From Leptospira sp. 96542 (GTDB taxonomy: Bacteria > Spirochaetota > Leptospiria > Leptospirales > Leptospiraceae), in assembly GCA_029310945.1 (NCBI GenBank), contig JARJFC010000010.1, positions 1 through 64,000 of the forward strand: a stretch of DNA of 64,000 nucleotides. The letters are read 5' to 3'. The notes below the pieces were generated by a model. The model saw only the letters and a program-made list of their open reading frames with translations, did no database searches and was not told the DNA's origin. A program made the position numbers and the translations under genes. Shown in pieces: positions 61,910 to 64,000 of the stretch (positions are counted from its first letter, which is position 1; every line of letters starts with the position of its first letter).

Positions 61910-63046
61910 TTATATATTCGCTAAACGTTTGTAATCTGGTTTTCCGTTAGGAAGGAGCGGAAATTTTTCCACCCATAAAAACTTTTTTGGTATATGGCTT
62001 TCTGGCAGTACAAATCGTAATTTTTCTAAAAGATTGGTTTCGTTAGTTTGGTTTTTTTCTGCGGCAATGGCAATTTGGTCTCCATTTTCTGATTCGTAAA
62101 CAAAAACGAGGACAGGAAACTCCAAATCCAAACTGTCAATTTCAGATTGTACCGAGTCCAAAGAAACTCTTTTGCCTTTGATTTTAACAATCCGATCCTT
62201 CCTACCCAGATGGTACCAGCCGTTTTCCGTTAGGTTCCCCATATCGTTTGTTTGGAAAAATCCATCCATGTTTTTTAAATTTTCCTTTCGCCAAATATTT
62301 GTTTTGTCTAGTGAAAAACAAAATTCGGATATAAAGGGACTTTTCACTAGCAGTTCTGTTTCCAATCCTTCTGATTCATCTTGGACACTGGGTTCAGTTT
62401 GGAATGTAACAGAAGTAAAACTTTGGAATCGATTTTGGCGGAGTGGGTCCCTTTGTGCCATGGCCCCTGTTTCTGTTGACCCGTAGATTTCGAGAACCTT
62501 TGCCCCTGGGTGGTCACTGCGTAATTTGCGGGAAAGGGCTGTGGGAAATTTCATACCCGAGACAATATTTACGGGGGCAGGTGGTAAGCTCTTCCGAAGG
62601 TCTGATTGCAAACTGTAGGCGGTGGTGATGGCAGTATCTGACCCATCATGGAAAACGATGCTTTTTCCGAGAGCGCGGGGGAGGAAGAAACCCCAGATCA
62701 ATCCATAGAGGTGGCAGAAGGGAACTCTAACGGAAACAGCGGGACCCGGAAAATGATCCTTTAGTCCAGGCCAATGGAGCCAGGATTCCACTTCGGATTC
62801 TATTAAGGCTAGGTTTTTGTGCACAAGTTTGGGAAGTCCAGAAGATCCCGAGGTGGCCAAGTAAAATGAGTTTGTTTCCGCTCCTTTAAAGTTTTCGGGG
62901 AGAGGGTTTCTTTCCAATTGTTTTTGGAGGTTTGTACCTTCCCATTTGGGATCTACGAGGAGTGGGTTCACTCCAAGGCGCAAATCAGATAAAAACTGAC
63001 CAGAAAGAAAGTATTCGTTGTGTGCAAATCTGAATAGGATCGCCAT
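61910..63046 (-). CDS. AMP-binding (adenylating) enzyme
   Basis: 378 aa from the ATG at 63046; the frame is open to an ATG at 63094, but that stretch is the terminator of the neighbouring gene. ANL-superfamily motifs: P-loop-like 'FYLATSGSSGLPKLVHKN', 'EIYGSTETGAMAQRDP' (A5), 'FFQTNDMGNLTENGWYHLGR' (A7), 'KDRIVKIKGKRVSLDSVQSE' and the C-terminal catalytic Lys in 'LLPNGKPDYKRL'. It is shorter than usual at the N-terminus and may act in acyl activation, for instance for polyketide-like or aryl/fatty acid substrates. No partner carrier gene is visible. Confidence 0.87.
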   Translation of the reverse strand: MAILFRFAHNEYFLSGQFLSDLRLGVNPLLVDPKWEGTNLQKQLERNPLPENFKGAETNSFYLATSGSSGLPKLVHKNLALIESEVESWLHWPGLKDHFPGPAVSVRVPFCHLYGLIWGFFLPRALGKSIVFHDGSDTAITTAYSLQSDLRKSLPPAPVNIVSGMKFPTALSRKLRSDHPGAKVLEIYGSTETGAMAQRDPLRQNRFQSFTSVTFQTEPSVQDESEGLETELLVKSPFISEFCFSLDKTNIWRKENLKNMDGFFQTNDMGNLTENGWYHLGRKDRIVKIKGKRVSLDSVQSEIDSLDLEFPVLVFVYESENGDQIAIAAEKNQTNETNLLEKLRFVLPESHIPKKFLWVEKFPLLPNGKPDYKRLANI

Positions 63047-63051
63047 TGTAC

Positions 63052-63087
63052 AAAAAAAATCCTTCCCCAAAAATTGAGGAAGGATTT
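63052..63087 (-). terminator. strong intrinsic terminator of the LruC-like gene
   Basis: Minus-strand stem AAATCCTTCC / GGAAGGATTT (63087-63078 with 63066-63057), 11-base loop, then eight Us (63059-63052). It lies 23 bases past the stop of the gene at 63110 and just before the start of the AMP-binding gene. Confidence 0.85.
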
Positions 63088-63109
63088 CTTTCAATAGGAA
63101 AAATTTAGT

Positions 63110-64000
63110 TTAGACAACCGGTTTGGTTTGTCCAAAACGTTTTTTCATGGCAAAGCCGAGTAAGGCGCCTACAACAATCAAACTCCCTGCCACTTCCAAA
63201 ACATTGGTTCGCACCGCCTTTAGGATGTAAGCTGAGAATCCGTTCTCTGTATAAAAATCCCTAACACGTACAACACGGGATGGTTTATTTGCCGCAGGGA
63301 TTAGATCCATATGTTCATACCAATCTTTGTGTGCGACACCATTCGAATTCATCCATGCGTTGAAGAAAATATATCCAGAACTTGCTGGTTTTCTGATATC
63401 ATCTCCCTCTGTTGGGTGGTTGAAAATTCCTGGAACAACGATGGCCCAAGGGAATCCGTTTTTATCCAAAAACTTATCCTTTCCGTTGGCATCTTTATAA
63501 AATCCTGGTCGGAAAATCTGACGGTAAACCCCGTCTGTTTTTTGGTTGATGGCAACAAAGTAATTTAAGTGTCCACCGACGATGTTTTTTGTCGCCGAAA
63601 GATCCACTGCATCTTCAAACTGGATGGTGATTTGTGCTGTCACACCACGAGTGAAATCACTCGCACCAAAACTTTCTCCTGCTTTGGGAGCGTTCTTTTT
63701 GCCAAATAGAGTTTTGTCAGAACTTGGTAGGATGAGAACACCTGTTTTGAGCTGTGCTTGTGTGAATGATCCACCAACACAGTCTCCAAAAGCCCCGCTT
63801 GTGTATTTTGTGGCGGAAGTACAACCGTCCCAAACATTACCTTGTCCATCCAAGTAACTCACTTCCACAGTGGCAGAAGTAGGTACATCGAGGGAAACAC
63901 GGAGTTCATGGTTGTATCCAGCACCTTTGGCAACATGGGTGTAAGTTCCGCGGATGGTTTTCACTTTGTTGGCAGGAGTTTTTTCCATTTCTGTAGAAAA
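63110..64000 (-). CDS. LruC/DUF4842-like exported protein, 5' end cut by window edge
   Basis: The reading frame is open through the right edge of the window ('FSTEMEKTPANK...'), so the N-terminus, probably with the signal peptide, is outside. The visible 296 residues contain the LruC/DUF4842-type core 'FPWAIVVPGIFNHPTEGDDI' and 'FFNAWMNSNGVAHKDWYEH', with 'GVTAQITIQFEDA' before it. A C-terminal hydrophobic helix ('VAGSLIVVGALLGFAM') is followed by a basic tail, suggesting membrane anchoring. LruC is an immunogenic leptospiral surface-associated protein; this is the same domain, but this copy is not assigned that exact function. Confidence 0.75.
   Translation of the reverse strand, partial: FSTEMEKTPANKVKTIRGTYTHVAKGAGYNHELRVSLDVPTSATVEVSYLDGQGNVWDGCTSATKYTSGAFGDCVGGSFTQAQLKTGVLILPSSDKTLFGKKNAPKAGESFGASDFTRGVTAQITIQFEDAVDLSATKNIVGGHLNYFVAINQKTDGVYRQIFRPGFYKDANGKDKFLDKNGFPWAIVVPGIFNHPTEGDDIRKPASSGYIFFNAWMNSNGVAHKDWYEHMDLIPAANKPSRVVRVRDFYTENGFSAYILKAVRTNVLEVAGSLIVVGALLGFAMKKRFGQTKPVV

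Overview
The window looks like chromosome of a Leptospira species or a very close relative, perhaps one of the environmental/saprophytic lineages. This is inference from content: moderate-to-low GC, frequent TTG/GTG starts, many small proteins with spirochaete-style lipoboxes, an Lsa36-like surface protein, a LruC/DUF4842-like protein, a MazEF pair of the leptospiral ChpIK kind, and large chemoreceptors. No database search was possible. No rRNA, tRNA or CRISPR array was found.

1-19 kb is a housekeeping block. It starts inside epmA and continues through small secreted proteins, a ZIP metal transporter, a decayed AAA/DUF4143 ATPase, and a lipid-modification group (SDR, DUF1295, CFA-synthase-like methyltransferase). 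A DEAD-box helicase, a GAF/histidine kinase/receiver hybrid and msrB follow. A divergent kamA/efp locus comes next; with epmA it would provide beta-lysylation of EF-P. The efp operon continues through mtnB, two SDRs and a 605-aa unknown protein.

19-27.7 kb is an accessory island. It holds three partial Hint (intein-like) C-terminal ends of polymorphic toxins, each with its own tail and a downstream candidate immunity gene. Among them lie three toxin-antitoxin pairs (RelBE-like, DUF433/DUF5615, MazEF), decayed IS66 and IS481-type transposase pieces, and copies of a dispersed repeat. I read it as a graveyard or reservoir of orphan toxin tips whose full-length parent gene is not in the window.

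27.7-39.3 kb carries a lipoprotein gene whose best promoter has an 11-C tract in its spacer (possible phase variation). CorA and an M61 peptidase, two chemoreceptors, an EamA transporter and an Lsa36-like protein follow.

39.3-46 kb is a methionine/SAM-cycle locus: an ArsR-methyltransferase fusion regulator (SahR-like) preceded by a perfect 17-bp-arm palindrome, then ahcY, a ferredoxin and cobalamin-dependent metH.

46-64 kb is mostly housekeeping: transporters, TPMT, phosphofructokinase, a SpoIIE-type phosphatase with GAF domains, argB, a Nit-type amidase, alr, a class V aminotransferase, rpmG (L33), a DksA-like protein that has lost its zinc cysteines, an O-antigen-ligase-like membrane protein, an AMP-binding enzyme and a LruC-like protein running off the right edge.
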